The notes under the pieces are model-generated. The model was given only the letters and a program-made list of their open reading frames with translations. It did no database searches and was not told the origin of the DNA. From Haloferax prahovense DSM 18310 (GTDB lineage Archaea > Halobacteriota > Halobacteria > Halobacteriales > Haloferacaceae): a DNA stretch of 55,514 bases. The DNA lies in assembly GCF_000336815.1 (NCBI RefSeq), contig NZ_AOLG01000047.1:331622-387135 (forward strand), in the 5' to 3' direction. Made by a program: the position numbers and the translations under genes. Of this stretch, positions 1 through 9,575 are shown one piece after another. The stretch's first letter is position 1. Each line of letters begins with the position of its first letter.

Positions 1-17
1 GTGTCTGTAAGGCGTGC

Positions 18-82
18 GGGCGCTGTATCCCCTCCCTACTCGCTCCCTTCGGTCGCTCCTTGAGGAAGGGGGCTTAGCGCCC
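18..82. repeat. long imperfect stem-loop, possible IS-end or structured RNA
   Basis: GGGCGCT at 18-24 pairs exactly with AGCGCCC at 76-82. Inside it, the C-rich run 29-37 faces the G-rich run 63-72. The apex holds a GAGCG/CGCTC-type motif at about 39-59. Long hairpins like this are known at the ends of haloarchaeal IS200/IS605-type elements. No transposase reading frame is visible in the 170 bases available before the first gene, so the mobile-element origin is an inference. It could also be a terminator of a gene lying off the left edge. Confidence 0.35.
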
Positions 83-170
83 TCTCTTTCAGCTAAAATC
101 GCGGCACTGGATCCGACCGAGCGGGGGCGTTGTTATAGTTGGCTTGTTCTACCAGCAGTCCACGAGGAAC

Positions 171-296
171 TCACTCCCCGTAGAACAGATACGAAAACGC
201 CAGAAACGCCAGCACCGACCCGACGAAGAACGCCAACAGCCCCATCGTTCCGCCTGTCTGAGACCCGACGAACTCGACCACACTCTTTTCAGCCAT
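171..296 (-). CDS. 41-aa single-pass membrane peptide
   Basis: ATG at 296 to TGA at 171 encodes 41 residues. A charged/polar N-terminus (MAEKSVVEFVGSQTGG) is followed by one strongly hydrophobic helix at about residues 18-39, ending in YLFYGE. The clean helix, the acidic tip and the third-position GC support a real micro-gene rather than a chance ORF. The partly overlapping longer frames on both strands have basic, disordered translations and look like shadows. Function is unknown. Such peptides in haloarchaea are often subunits or regulators of membrane complexes, but nothing here points to a partner. Confidence 0.6.
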   Translation of the reverse strand: MAEKSVVEFVGSQTGGTMGLLAFFVGSVLAFLAFSYLFYGE

Positions 297-409
297 ACAA
301 CATTTCTCCCGGCGGCGGACAAAAATCTCGTGGTGACTCCGAGCTTGATATGGTGTGACTGTTCGTCACCCCCTGCAACAACCACCAAAAAACGGCCGGG
401 AACCGCTAC

Positions 410-679
410 TCAGGTCGAGACGGCATCGCAGGTCCAGCCGGGGTCGCTCCCCGTGCGCCGGATGAGGTCCGCGCGGCACGCCGGACAGTAGTCGGGGACC
501 GTCGTTTCGCCCCGCGGGACATAGACGCCACCGCCGCATTCCACGCACGCATCGGCGACGACTGTCGTGCAGTCAGCACAGAGGTTGAAGTCGTCAACCG
601 TGAGGTCGCGCAGCACTTCGAGCTTTTTGTCCAGGATGTACTCGTCGATAACCGCCTGACAGCTGTGGCACGGCTTCAT
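410..679 (-). CDS. small zinc-finger protein (two CxxC pairs and more)
   Basis: The 89-residue protein starts MKPCHSCQAVIDEY. Cysteine pairs occur at the N-terminus (CHSC), in the middle (CADC, CVEC) and near the C-terminus (CPAC), as expected for a two-zinc ribbon protein. ATG 679 is preferred to the TTG at 697: it begins right at the first knuckle and lies about 34 nt downstream of a TATA-like box at 711-719 (read on the minus strand), giving a very short leader. The family is a haloarchaeal conserved hypothetical of the DUF7571 kind as far as I recall. Nucleic-acid or protein binding is likely, but the target is unknown. Confidence 0.75.
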   Translation of the reverse strand: MKPCHSCQAVIDEYILDKKLEVLRDLTVDDFNLCADCTTVVADACVECGGGVYVPRGETTVPDYCPACRADLIRRTGSDPGWTCDAVST

Positions 680-1005
680 AGCGATACAGCGTGACAATTG
701 AGACCATGGAACATATACTTGTCGTCGTAGGTGTCTCTTGTCGCGGAATGTCAGTCGGGGCGGAGGCTCACCGATGCCGGATATGCCACGGTTGCACGCG
801 AGCGACCCTAGCGCGGCCGGTGTGAACGTGTTTCACAGAAATCATAAGTTGGATGGTGACGAATTTCGTTTGCTGCTGTCAGAGGCACATCAGGGCGACG
901 AGCGGAATCATTCGCCCTCTATCCATCTATTCTCTCGGCTATCGATTCGAGCCGGCGGTACCGAGAATCGACCGTCTGAGCGGCTTCCGAGGTCCGGACA
1001 AGACC
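680..1005. other. gene-poor interval
   Basis: Apart from the minus-strand promoter of the zinc-finger gene (TATA-like at 711-719), I see no credible gene here. The plus-strand frames that cross it (from 738 and 853) have arginine/serine-rich translations, lack the acidic bias of the neighbours and run into the antisense of the HPP gene. No tRNA fold or repeat was recognised. Confidence 0.5.
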
Positions 1006-1527
1006 TCAACTCCGCGTTCCCGCGTCGGTTGGACTGTCCCCGTACATCTCAGCGAGCAGCGCGTCCGTCGCCCGGTGGGCCCCCACGAGAACGACCACGC
1101 TCGCGACGATAGTCGCGACCGACTGCGGCGTCGAGAGCAGGCCGAGCGAGACGATGAGCGTCGTCGCGCAGGCCGGCGGGTGGACCGCGTCGAGTTCGAC
1201 CATCCCCCAGCCCGTCGCGGCGACCGAGACCGCCCCGCTCGTGACGAGGCGCAGCGTGTCCGTCGACGCGGCCGAGAGCGACGGGTCGAGCGTCACGCCG
1301 GGGGCGATGAGCGCGTAGGCCGCGAAGCCGACGACGGCACCGACGGCGTGGCCGCCGACGATGCGAGACGAGCGGGAGCGCCCGCCGCGACGGCGGAAGG
1401 CGAGGACGAACGCCGTGGGGCCGAGGCTCGGAAAGACGAACGGCTCGCCGGTCGCCCACGCGATGCCGCCGAGTGCGGCGACGAGCAGGCCGGCGGAGAG
1501 TCCCGTTTCGAGACCGCGTCGAGACAT
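1006..1527 (-). CDS. HPP family integral membrane protein
   Basis: The 173-residue protein has four hydrophobic segments (about residues 8-25, 55-75, 92-110 and 128-150). It carries the two family hallmarks: PSLGPTAF near residue 33 and the VHPPA signature around residue 115. HPP proteins are four-helix membrane proteins; some homologues have been linked to nitrite transport, but the substrate here cannot be told from sequence. ATG 1527 directly precedes the first helix. The gene stands alone, with the acetyltransferase running the other way about 140 bases off. Confidence 0.85.
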   Translation of the reverse strand: MSRRGLETGLSAGLLVAALGGIAWATGEPFVFPSLGPTAFVLAFRRRGGRSRSSRIVGGHAVGAVVGFAAYALIAPGVTLDPSLSAASTDTLRLVTSGAVSVAATGWGMVELDAVHPPACATTLIVSLGLLSTPQSVATIVASVVVLVGAHRATDALLAEMYGDSPTDAGTRS

Positions 1528-1663
1528 GTGACACGCTCTGTCGACGCGGCGTGAAAACGGTGTCTAACTCTGGACGAATCGAACCGGTACCGTGAGACTC
1601 GCCGACAGATACCGCGTGCTCCGCACGCCCACGTTGAAGTGCGGCCGCGACGACGGACGAGAT

Positions 1664-2248
1664 ATGTGCGGAGCCGCGTTTCTCGAAGGCGACCGCGTCG
1701 AACTCAGAACCGTCGAGTCGGAGCACGTCGAGTTCCTCCACGAGACGGTCAACGACCCGCGGGTTCGGCGGGGAATCGCCGCCACCGACCCGGTGACGCG
1801 GGCGACAGAGCGCGAGTGGGTCGAGTCGCGCGGCGACGGCGACGACATCAACTTCGTCGTCGCGGTCGACGGCGACCCAGTCGGGACTATCGGACTCAAG
1901 CCGCCGAACGTCGTCACCGGCGCGGCCGAGGTCGGCTATCTCGTCGCGCCCGACCACTGGGGCAACGGCTACGCGACAGACGCGCTGCGGACGCTCTGCG
2001 GCTACGCCTTCGGCGAGCGCCGACTCAACAAACTGTACGCGAACGCCTACGAGACGAACCCGGCGTCGACCCGCGTGCTGGAGAAAGCCGGCTTCGAACG
2101 CGAGGGCGTCCACCGGGAACAGGGATTCGTCGACGGCGACCACGTCGACGTGCTTCGATACGGTCGGCTCGCCGACGAGTGGCGAGACGAAGAGAACGTC
2201 GGCGACGCCGAACGCGAGTCCGGGAGCGACGCCGACGGGTGGATATAG
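1664..2248 (+). CDS. GNAT N-acetyltransferase, RimJ/RimL type
   Basis: The 194-residue protein opens with the family start FLEGDRVELRTV. It carries the acetyl-CoA-binding V-A-P-D-H-W-G-N-G-Y-A motif at about residues 94-104, followed by the helix TDALRTLCGYAF and the C-terminal N-x-x-S-x-x-x-x-E-K-x-G-F block. These mark the branch that acetylates protein N-termini or small amines. ATG 1664 is chosen because it sits eight codons before the conserved beta strand; the upstream ATG at 1592 would add a basic, unconserved extension. The substrate is unknown. It ends head-to-head with asd, one base before that gene's stop. Confidence 0.85.
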   Translation: MCGAAFLEGDRVELRTVESEHVEFLHETVNDPRVRRGIAATDPVTRATEREWVESRGDGDDINFVVAVDGDPVGTIGLKPPNVVTGAAEVGYLVAPDHWGNGYATDALRTLCGYAFGERRLNKLYANAYETNPASTRVLEKAGFEREGVHREQGFVDGDHVDVLRYGRLADEWRDEENVGDAERESGSDADGWI

Positions 2249-2249
2249 C

Positions 2250-3284
2250 CTAAATCCAGCCCTCTTGGGCGAGGAGTTCGCCGTTGAGGACGGACGCACC
2301 GGCCGCGCCGCGAATCGTGTTGTGCGCGAGGCAGTTGTACTTCACGCCGCGCTCGGTGGCCTGGATGCCGCCCGCGGAAATCTGCATGCCGTCGCCGCGC
2401 TCGCGGTCGAGGCGGGGCTGCGGGCGGAAGTTGTCCTCGAAGACGTGGATGAGCTGTTCGGGCGCGCTCGGGAGGTCGACGCCGGGGTACTCGCGCATCG
2501 CGGCCGCGACGTCCTCGGGGGAGGCGTCGTCGGCGAGGTCGGCGAAGACGCTCTCGAGGTGGCCGTCGAGCGTCGGGATGCGGTTACACGAGGCGTTGAC
2601 CTCCGCGCCGTGGAGCGCGACTTCCGCGCCGTCGAACGAGCCCAGAAGCTTGCGGGACTCCGTCTCCATCTTCTCTTCTTCGCCGCCGATGTGCGGGATG
2701 GCGTTGTCGATTATCTCCATCGAGGTGACGCCGTCGTAGCCCGCGCCGGAGACCGCCTGCAGGGTCGTGACGTCGACGCGTTCGAGGCCGAACTGGTCGA
2801 GCGCGGCGAGCGTCGGGACCATCGTGATGGTCGAGCAGTTCGGGTTCTTCACGAGCGCGCCGTCCCAGCCGCGCTCGTCGCGCTGGACCTCGATGAGGTC
2901 GAGGTGCTCCGGATTGATCTCCGGAATCGTGAGCGGCACGTCGGGTGCCATGCGGTCGTTCGAGGAGTTCGAAGAGACGACGTAGCCCGCCTCGAGGAAC
3001 TCGGGTTCGACCTCGGCGGCGACCGACGACGGGAGCGACGAAAACAGGAGGTCGATGTCGTCGGGCACGTCCGCGGGGTCGGTGCTGCCGACTTCCATCG
3101 CGGCCACGTCGTCCGGGATGGGAGTGTTGACGCGCCACTTCGCGGCCTCGTCGTATCGCTTGCCCGCGCTCGACTCGCTCGCGGTCAGCGCCGCGAGTTC
3201 GAACGTCGGGTGGTCTTCGAGGAGTTGGATGAATCGCTGTCCGACTGCGCCGGTTGCACCGAGGATGCCGACTCGTACTGCCAT
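2250..3284 (-). CDS. asd: aspartate-semialdehyde dehydrogenase
   Basis: Converts aspartyl phosphate to aspartate semialdehyde with NADPH, the branch point to lysine, methionine and threonine. The 344-residue protein has the nucleotide-binding loop GATGAVGQRF at residues 9-18, the catalytic cysteine in NPNCST (Cys150), the SGAGYDG loop near 180, and the substrate/catalytic RIPTLDGH block ending at His242. Length and motif order match the archaeal/fungal class. ATG 3284 begins exactly at the Rossmann strand, and a TATA-like sequence (GCCTTATG, minus strand, near 3313) sits about 26 nt upstream, fitting a leaderless transcript. Divergent from pccA. Confidence 0.95.
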   Translation of the reverse strand: MAVRVGILGATGAVGQRFIQLLEDHPTFELAALTASESSAGKRYDEAAKWRVNTPIPDDVAAMEVGSTDPADVPDDIDLLFSSLPSSVAAEVEPEFLEAGYVVSSNSSNDRMAPDVPLTIPEINPEHLDLIEVQRDERGWDGALVKNPNCSTITMVPTLAALDQFGLERVDVTTLQAVSGAGYDGVTSMEIIDNAIPHIGGEEEKMETESRKLLGSFDGAEVALHGAEVNASCNRIPTLDGHLESVFADLADDASPEDVAAAMREYPGVDLPSAPEQLIHVFEDNFRPQPRLDRERGDGMQISAGGIQATERGVKYNCLAHNTIRGAAGASVLNGELLAQEGWI

Positions 3285-3481
3285 TACCCGTGTCGTAGTG
3301 TGGCACACGCATAAGGCCGTTTGGATTTGAACCAGTATTCGCGGCGTATAGTGCCAGAGAAGTGTAATCTCGGCCGTTCCTTCATGGTCGAACACGTAAA
3401 TCGTCGTCTGTCGAAGCGGGCACCGACGTGCGTTGGTAAAACCGATAGAATAACGTGCGGTTCCCTGAAAGACTACCGCAA

Positions 3482-5283
<1,802 letters not shown>

Positions 5284-5284
<1 letters not shown>

Positions 5285-5326
5285 TCCCGAGACCTCGGGA
5301 CCGACGTCCGAACCGCGAACCTCTTT
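5284..5326 (+). terminator. hairpin plus T-tract after pccA
   Basis: An 8-bp perfect inverted repeat, GTCCCGAG at 5284-5291 and CTCGGGAC at 5294-5301, begins at the last base of the pccA stop codon. A CTCTTTT run follows at about 5320-5326, just before birA. Archaeal termination needs mainly the T-tract, so the hairpin may instead stabilise the mRNA end. Confidence 0.4.
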
Positions 5327-5350
5327 TCCCGTGCGCCGGTATCCACCCGC

Positions 5351-6481
5351 ATGAGCGACACGCGACGCGCCCTCCTCGACGCACTCGCCGAGGGTCCCGT
5401 CTCCGGGCCCGACCTCGCCGACCGACTGGGCGTCTCCCGCGCCGCCGTCTGGAAGCACGTCGAGTCACTCCGCGACGAGGGGTTCGGCGTCGAGAGCGCC
5501 GGCGACGGCTACGTCGTCACCGACGTGCCGGAGTACGGCGGCCCGGCAATCGAGTACGGCCTCGGCGTCGACTACGACGTTGAGTTCCACGAGACGCTCG
5601 ACTCCTCGAACGTCCGTGCCCGCGAGCTCGCCGCCGAGGGCGCGAGCGACGTGGTCGTCGTCGCCCGCAAGCAGACCGCCAGCCGGGGAAGAAAGAACCG
5701 CGAGTGGTCCGCGCCCGACGGCGGCGTCTGGATGAGCCTGCTCGTGCGTCCCGACGAACCGCCGGCATACGCCCCGCTGTACACGCTGGCGATGGCCGTC
5801 GCCGTCTGCGACGCGGCGCGCGAGGCCGGGGTGGGCGCGAGCATCAAGTGGCCGAACGACGTTATCGTGAGCGAAGCGAACGGTAACTCATCTGACTCTG
5901 ACGAGTCAGATGTAGTTGCCACGAGCGAAGCGAGTGGCAGTTCGTCTGCGAATGCAGACGGTGTTTCCGCGAACGAAGTGAGCGGTAGCTCACCGAGTCA
6001 CGTCGGTGGCGTTTCCGCGAGCGAAGCGAGTGGTGGTTCGAAGGACTCCGACACGCCCGCCGACCGCGGCTACCGAAAGCTCTGCGGCATCCTCACCGAG
6101 ATGGAAGGCGAGGCCGACCGCGTCTCGTGGCTCGTCATCGGCCCCGGAATCAACGTCAACCTCGACCCCGCGGACCTCCCCGAAGGCGCGACGAGCGTCG
6201 CCGCCGAGGCCGGCCCCGTCGAGCGCCGCGTGTTCGTCCAGCGGGTGCTCGAACGATTCGACGAACTACGCGGCGACCTCGACGCCGTCCTGCCGGCGTG
6301 GCGCGAGCGGGCGGACACGCTCGGCAGGCGGGTCCGCGTCCACACCGCGAACGGCGTCATCAAGGGGGAGGCGGTCGATATCGAACACCCCGGCACGCTC
6401 GTCGTTCGAACCGACGAGGGCGAAAAACGAGTCCACGCCGGTGACTGCGAACACCTGCGCCCGGCCGACGGCGGGCGCTGA
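5351..6481 (+). CDS. birA: biotin protein ligase / HTH biotin repressor with in-frame insert
   Basis: Activates biotin as biotinyl-AMP and attaches it to the PccA lysine. The 376-residue protein has an N-terminal winged helix (about 1-60, SRAAVWKHVESL recognition region), the ligase core with ASRGRKNREW at 110-119 and KWPND at 166-170, then RKLCGILTEM at about 242-251, and a C-terminal SH3-like domain. Between KWPNDVIV and RKLCGIL, which are nearly adjacent in other ligases, about 68 low-complexity residues (174-241, rich in Ser, Gly, Ala, Glu) are inserted. They are encoded by the repeat array at 5868-6036. The array stays in frame, so the gene reads as intact. Its place right after pccA fits its role. 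Confidence 0.92.
   Translation: MSDTRRALLDALAEGPVSGPDLADRLGVSRAAVWKHVESLRDEGFGVESAGDGYVVTDVPEYGGPAIEYGLGVDYDVEFHETLDSSNVRARELAAEGASDVVVVARKQTASRGRKNREWSAPDGGVWMSLLVRPDEPPAYAPLYTLAMAVAVCDAAREAGVGASIKWPNDVIVSEANGNSSDSDESDVVATSEASGSSSANADGVSANEVSGSSPSHVGGVSASEASGGSKDSDTPADRGYRKLCGILTEMEGEADRVSWLVIGPGINVNLDPADLPEGATSVAAEAGPVERRVFVQRVLERFDELRGDLDAVLPAWRERADTLGRRVRVHTANGVIKGEAVDIEHPGTLVVRTDEGEKRVHAGDCEHLRPADGGR
5868..6036 (+). repeat. four direct repeats separated by three different perfect palindromes inside birA
   Basis: A degenerate unit around GAGCGAAGCGAGTGG occurs at about 5868-5883, 5922-5940, 5970-5988 and 6018-6036. Core-to-core spacings are 54, 48 and 48 bases, all multiples of three. 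Each spacer holds its own inverted repeat: ATCTGACTC/GAGTCAGAT (5890-5898, 5903-5911), CGTCTGC/GCAGACG (5943-5949, 5954-5960) and CACCGA/TCGGTG (5991-5996, 6003-6008). The same core occurs reverse-complemented at 30001-30017 next to tRNA genes, which suggests a dispersed element. Confidence 0.85.
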
Positions 6482-6511
6482 AACCGCGACCGAACCCGCG
6501 CACCGCCGGTC

Positions 6512-6527
6512 GGCTAGTTCACTAGCC
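6512..6527. terminator. hairpin between convergent birA and uspA
   Basis: GGCTAG (6512-6517), loop TTCA, CTAGCC (6522-6527). It sits in the 48-base gap between two gene ends and is symmetric, so it could serve both directions. No strong T-tract is present. Confidence 0.35.
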
Positions 6528-6529
6528 CG

Positions 6530-7084
6530 CTATTCTCCGCCGTCCGCCGTCGCCGTCGAGTCGGCGACCGCGTCCGCCTCGGCGGGCGACTCGGGCGCGG
6601 CGTCGTCCGGTACCTCGACGGCGAACTCGTCCGCGTCGTCGCCACCGCCTTCGATGCGGACGGTCAGGACGGGGACTTTCGACGCCCGGACGACCTTTTC
6701 CGCGACCGACCCGAGGAGGAGGCGGTCGATACCGCCGCGCCCGTGGGTCCCCATCACGATGAGGTCGCACCCGCCGCGCTCGGCGAACTCGACGATTTCC
6801 CGGCTCGGCGTCCCTTCGAGGACGTGCGTCTCGACGGGGACGCCCTGCGACTCGGCCGCGCGCTCGACCTGGTCGAGCGCCGACTCGGCGTCGGCGCGCA
6901 GCATGTCGTCGAGCCCCTCCCACGACGATTCCATCGGGAGCCCCGCGAAGCTCCCGGCGTTCACCACGTACACCCCGTGGAGTTCCGCATCGTGGACGGC
7001 CGCTAACGCCGCCGCGTGGACCGCGACGCGCTCGGAGCCGGCGGAGCCGTCGATGGGAACGATGATTCGGTCGTACAACACCAT
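6530..7084 (-). CDS. universal stress protein, UspA family
   Basis: The 184-residue protein is a single Usp domain: MVLYDRIIVPIDGSAGSERVA at the start and the ATP-binding GTHGRGG-x9-GS signature (VMGTHGRGGIDRLLLGSVAEKVV) at about residues 112-134. It ends with an extra acidic, Ala/Glu/Asp-rich tail of roughly 40 residues beyond the normal fold. That tail is probably halophilic surface charge or a disordered region. ATG 7084 is chosen over an ATG five codons upstream because MVLYDRI matches the family start; a TATA-like TTATTACC (minus strand, about 7113-7120) would give a nearly leaderless message. The stress or partner involved is unknown. Confidence 0.88.
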   Translation of the reverse strand: MVLYDRIIVPIDGSAGSERVAVHAAALAAVHDAELHGVYVVNAGSFAGLPMESSWEGLDDMLRADAESALDQVERAAESQGVPVETHVLEGTPSREIVEFAERGGCDLIVMGTHGRGGIDRLLLGSVAEKVVRASKVPVLTVRIEGGGDDADEFAVEVPDDAAPESPAEADAVADSTATADGGE

Positions 7085-7216
7085 GACACTTGATAACATT
7101 TTCTCGGGGTCGGTAATAACCCTTTGCTACGGGAGGAGTACTGCGAGAATAGGTCGGCTCCACGGGAGTTCTGGGCCGCTTCGGTCGGAAGCCGAAGGCG
7201 GGGGCGTCGCCCGAAC

Positions 7217-8230
7217 TCAGAGGTACACGTCTTTCACGTCCGCCTGCCCGGCGCGGCGGACGACGGCGCGGACCACATCCTCGACGCCCGCGAGGTTGTC
7301 CGTGTCGCCGTCGAGGACCAGCAGCTTGGCGTCGCGGCCCTCCTCGACGAGACCGTAGTTCAGCCCGGCGATGTCGGCCCCGTTGACGGTCGCCATGCGG
7401 AGGACCTCGGCGGCAGAAACGTCCGCCAGCTTGGAGGTGAACTCCATCTCGCGGAACATCGAGGGGCTGTTGAGCATCACGTTGTCCGTGCCGAGCGCGA
7501 CGGTGGTGCGGTCGACCAGTTCGCGAATCGGCGCGACGCCCGCGTCGGTGACGAGGTTCGACCGCGGGCAGATGACGACCGGAATCTCGCTGTCCTCGAC
7601 GCGTTCGAGGTGGAGCGCCTCGGGGTGGACCATGTGGACGAGGAAGTCCGGTTCGAGGTCCAACGCGGCGTTGATGTCGTGGGCGTCGCGCTCGCCCGCG
7701 TGGATGCCGAACAGCTTTCCGGCGGCCGCGGTCGCGTTCCGGAGCGCGCCGAACTCGCCGTCCCGCGCGCCCGACGCGCCGAAGCCGTCGGCGACTGCCA
7801 TCGCGTCGGCCGTCTCGCGCCCGAAGACGACCGCCTCGATGTCGCGGCCGTCGAGCGCCCGCCGGATGACGTCGACGCCCTCGACGCCGCCCTCGCGGAA
7901 CTCCAGACAGGCCGCGGTGCCGCCGGCCTCCATCATCCGGAGCGACCGGTGCATCGCGGCGGCTTTCTCCTCGGTGCTCGCGGCCCGGAGGAGTCGGTGT
8001 TTCAGGCCGTCCGGCGGTGCGACGAGGTCGTCGAGCGACAGTCCCTCGCCGGCCTCCTTGGCGATGGAGTCGCCGAGGTGGGTGTGGGCGTTGACGAACG
8101 CGGGCAAGATGATGTCCGTCGAATCCGTCGCCGTCTCCTCGATTGCGGTTATCGTGCCGTCTTCGACGACGACCCGCCCCTCGACCGGGTCGAAGTCGCG
8201 GCCGCGGAGTATCGTACCCTCGAGTTGCAT
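7217..8230 (-). CDS. metal-dependent amidohydrolase (TRZ/ATZ/cytosine-deaminase-like)
   Basis: The 337-residue TIM-barrel hydrolase has metal ligands in NAHTHLGD (His49, His51), GIHAGE in the middle, HMVHPEA further on, and the catalytic aspartate in the GTDN motif. The N-terminal strand (MQLEGTILRGRDF) and the C-terminal DAKLLVLDGD strand form the usual composite beta-sandwich. The family deaminates or hydrolyses nucleobases, triazines or S-adenosylhomocysteine-type compounds. This protein is shorter than typical 430-residue deaminases, so the substrate cannot be assigned. It lies on the same strand as uspA and the HD genes with gaps of 50-130 bases. Confidence 0.85.
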   Translation of the reverse strand: MQLEGTILRGRDFDPVEGRVVVEDGTITAIEETATDSTDIILPAFVNAHTHLGDSIAKEAGEGLSLDDLVAPPDGLKHRLLRAASTEEKAAAMHRSLRMMEAGGTAACLEFREGGVEGVDVIRRALDGRDIEAVVFGRETADAMAVADGFGASGARDGEFGALRNATAAAGKLFGIHAGERDAHDINAALDLEPDFLVHMVHPEALHLERVEDSEIPVVICPRSNLVTDAGVAPIRELVDRTTVALGTDNVMLNSPSMFREMEFTSKLADVSAAEVLRMATVNGADIAGLNYGLVEEGRDAKLLVLDGDTDNLAGVEDVVRAVVRRAGQADVKDVYL

Positions 8231-8282
8231 CGCTCTCGAATGCGTCTCGGCGGTGCTTGAACCTCCCGTCTCGGGACGGCGG

Positions 8283-9506
8283 CTACTCGAACTCGTCGAG
8301 CGTCGCGTTGAGGCCGCTTCTGACCTCGGCGACGAGCGCGCCGTCGACGTCGAGGCCGAGCACGTCCGCGGCAGCGCGGCCGACGCGCTCCGTCTCCTCG
8401 CGCGGGGCGTAGACGCCGAGTCGCCACTGCTGTTCCTGTGCGGTCCGAAGCGCCTGCACGAGCGGCGATTCGCGCTCTAACTGCCGAATCTCGCCGTTGA
8501 CCATCACCCGCGACGACGACTCGGTCATCGACGGGCGCGAGGGCACGTCGAGGATGACCGACTCGGGCGACACGTCGGCGGCGTCGGCGATGTCCCGCTC
8601 GAACGTCGCGAGCGCGTCGTGCCCGGCGTCGATAATCGAGTCGGGGACGTTCGGTAACTCCGCCCAGACGGCCCGCTTGTAGAGGTCGCGGGTGGCCAGT
8701 CGCTCGGCGAAGGCGCTCGTCGAGTCGGTGAGTTTGAGCGCGACGAGCAGGTCGGGGTCGTCCATCCGCCGAAGCTCCTCGGCGTCGATGTCCGGCTCGG
8801 CGAGCAGTCGCTCCGACGCGCGCCGGAGCATCGCCTTCGAGATGCGCGCGACGTGGTGCTGGTAGACGGTCGGGTTCATGAGCGCCCGAGCGAGGAGGAG
8901 CGACTCGGCGGTCTGGACGTTCCCCTCCGCGAGGACCAACTCGCCGTCGACGAACGTCAGTTCCCGAATCAGGCGCTCGTGGTCGATGGTGCCGTAGGGA
9001 ACGCCGGTGTGGTGGGCGTCGCGGACGAGGTAATCCATCCGGTCGACGTCCAACTCACCGGAGACCAACTGGCCGAACTCGCCGTCGCCCTCGACTAAGG
9101 CGGCGACGCGCTCGGGGTCCAGTCCCTCGTCCTCAAGCGTCTCGCCGACGGTCCCGCGGGCGACGAGCTCCTCCACGTCGTCGTGGTACTTGCCGGTGTG
9201 GCGGTGGGTCACGTCCTCGATGTTGTGGCTGTAGGGCCCGTGGCCCACGTCGTGGAGGAGCGCCGCGGCCTCGACGTGGGCGGCGGCGTCGCCCTCGATG
9301 CCGAGGTGCGAGAGGGCGCGGGAGGCGAGGTGGTAGACGCCGAGGCTGTGTTCGAACCGCGTGTGGTTCGCGGAGGGGTAGACCAGTTGGACGGTTCCCA
9401 ACTGCTTGATGCGCCGGAGCCGCTGCATCTCCGGCGTATCGAGGAGGGCTTCGGCCGCGCCCTCGACCTCGATGTGGTCGTGGACGCTGTCCTTGATGGT
9501 CGTCAT
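8283..9506 (-). CDS. HD-domain phosphohydrolase (dNTPase/SAMHD1-like), copy 1
   Basis: The 407-residue protein begins MTTIKDSVHDHI. It has the HD metal site in order: His in RFEHSLGVYHLA, HD in LLHDVGHGPYSH, and a later Asp in VDRMDYLVRDAHHTG. The remainder is the alpha-helical and C-terminal domain seen in archaeal HD-superfamily hydrolases related to deoxynucleotide triphosphohydrolases. ATG 9506 is preferred over ATG 9527 because the neighbouring paralogue starts at the same residue (MTAVKDSVHDYI). Likely acts on nucleotides in the cytosol; the substrate is unproven. Forms a tandem duplication with the next gene. Confidence 0.85.
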   Translation of the reverse strand: MTTIKDSVHDHIEVEGAAEALLDTPEMQRLRRIKQLGTVQLVYPSANHTRFEHSLGVYHLASRALSHLGIEGDAAAHVEAAALLHDVGHGPYSHNIEDVTHRHTGKYHDDVEELVARGTVGETLEDEGLDPERVAALVEGDGEFGQLVSGELDVDRMDYLVRDAHHTGVPYGTIDHERLIRELTFVDGELVLAEGNVQTAESLLLARALMNPTVYQHHVARISKAMLRRASERLLAEPDIDAEELRRMDDPDLLVALKLTDSTSAFAERLATRDLYKRAVWAELPNVPDSIIDAGHDALATFERDIADAADVSPESVILDVPSRPSMTESSSRVMVNGEIRQLERESPLVQALRTAQEQQWRLGVYAPREETERVGRAAADVLGLDVDGALVAEVRSGLNATLDEFE

Positions 9507-9575
9507 TGTGGGTGAATCGGCCGCCATCGGTGAAAAAGGGTCGGACGACCGTGTGTCTCCGGCTTTCCCCGCGCC

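Noticed and set aside
738..1554. Plus-strand frames overlapping the HPP gene
   Set aside because: Arg-rich translations antisense to a clear four-helix family protein.
5868..6036. CRISPR-like array because of repeat-spacer layout
   Set aside because: Units are degenerate, spacers are themselves palindromes, the array is coding and in frame, and no cas gene is present.
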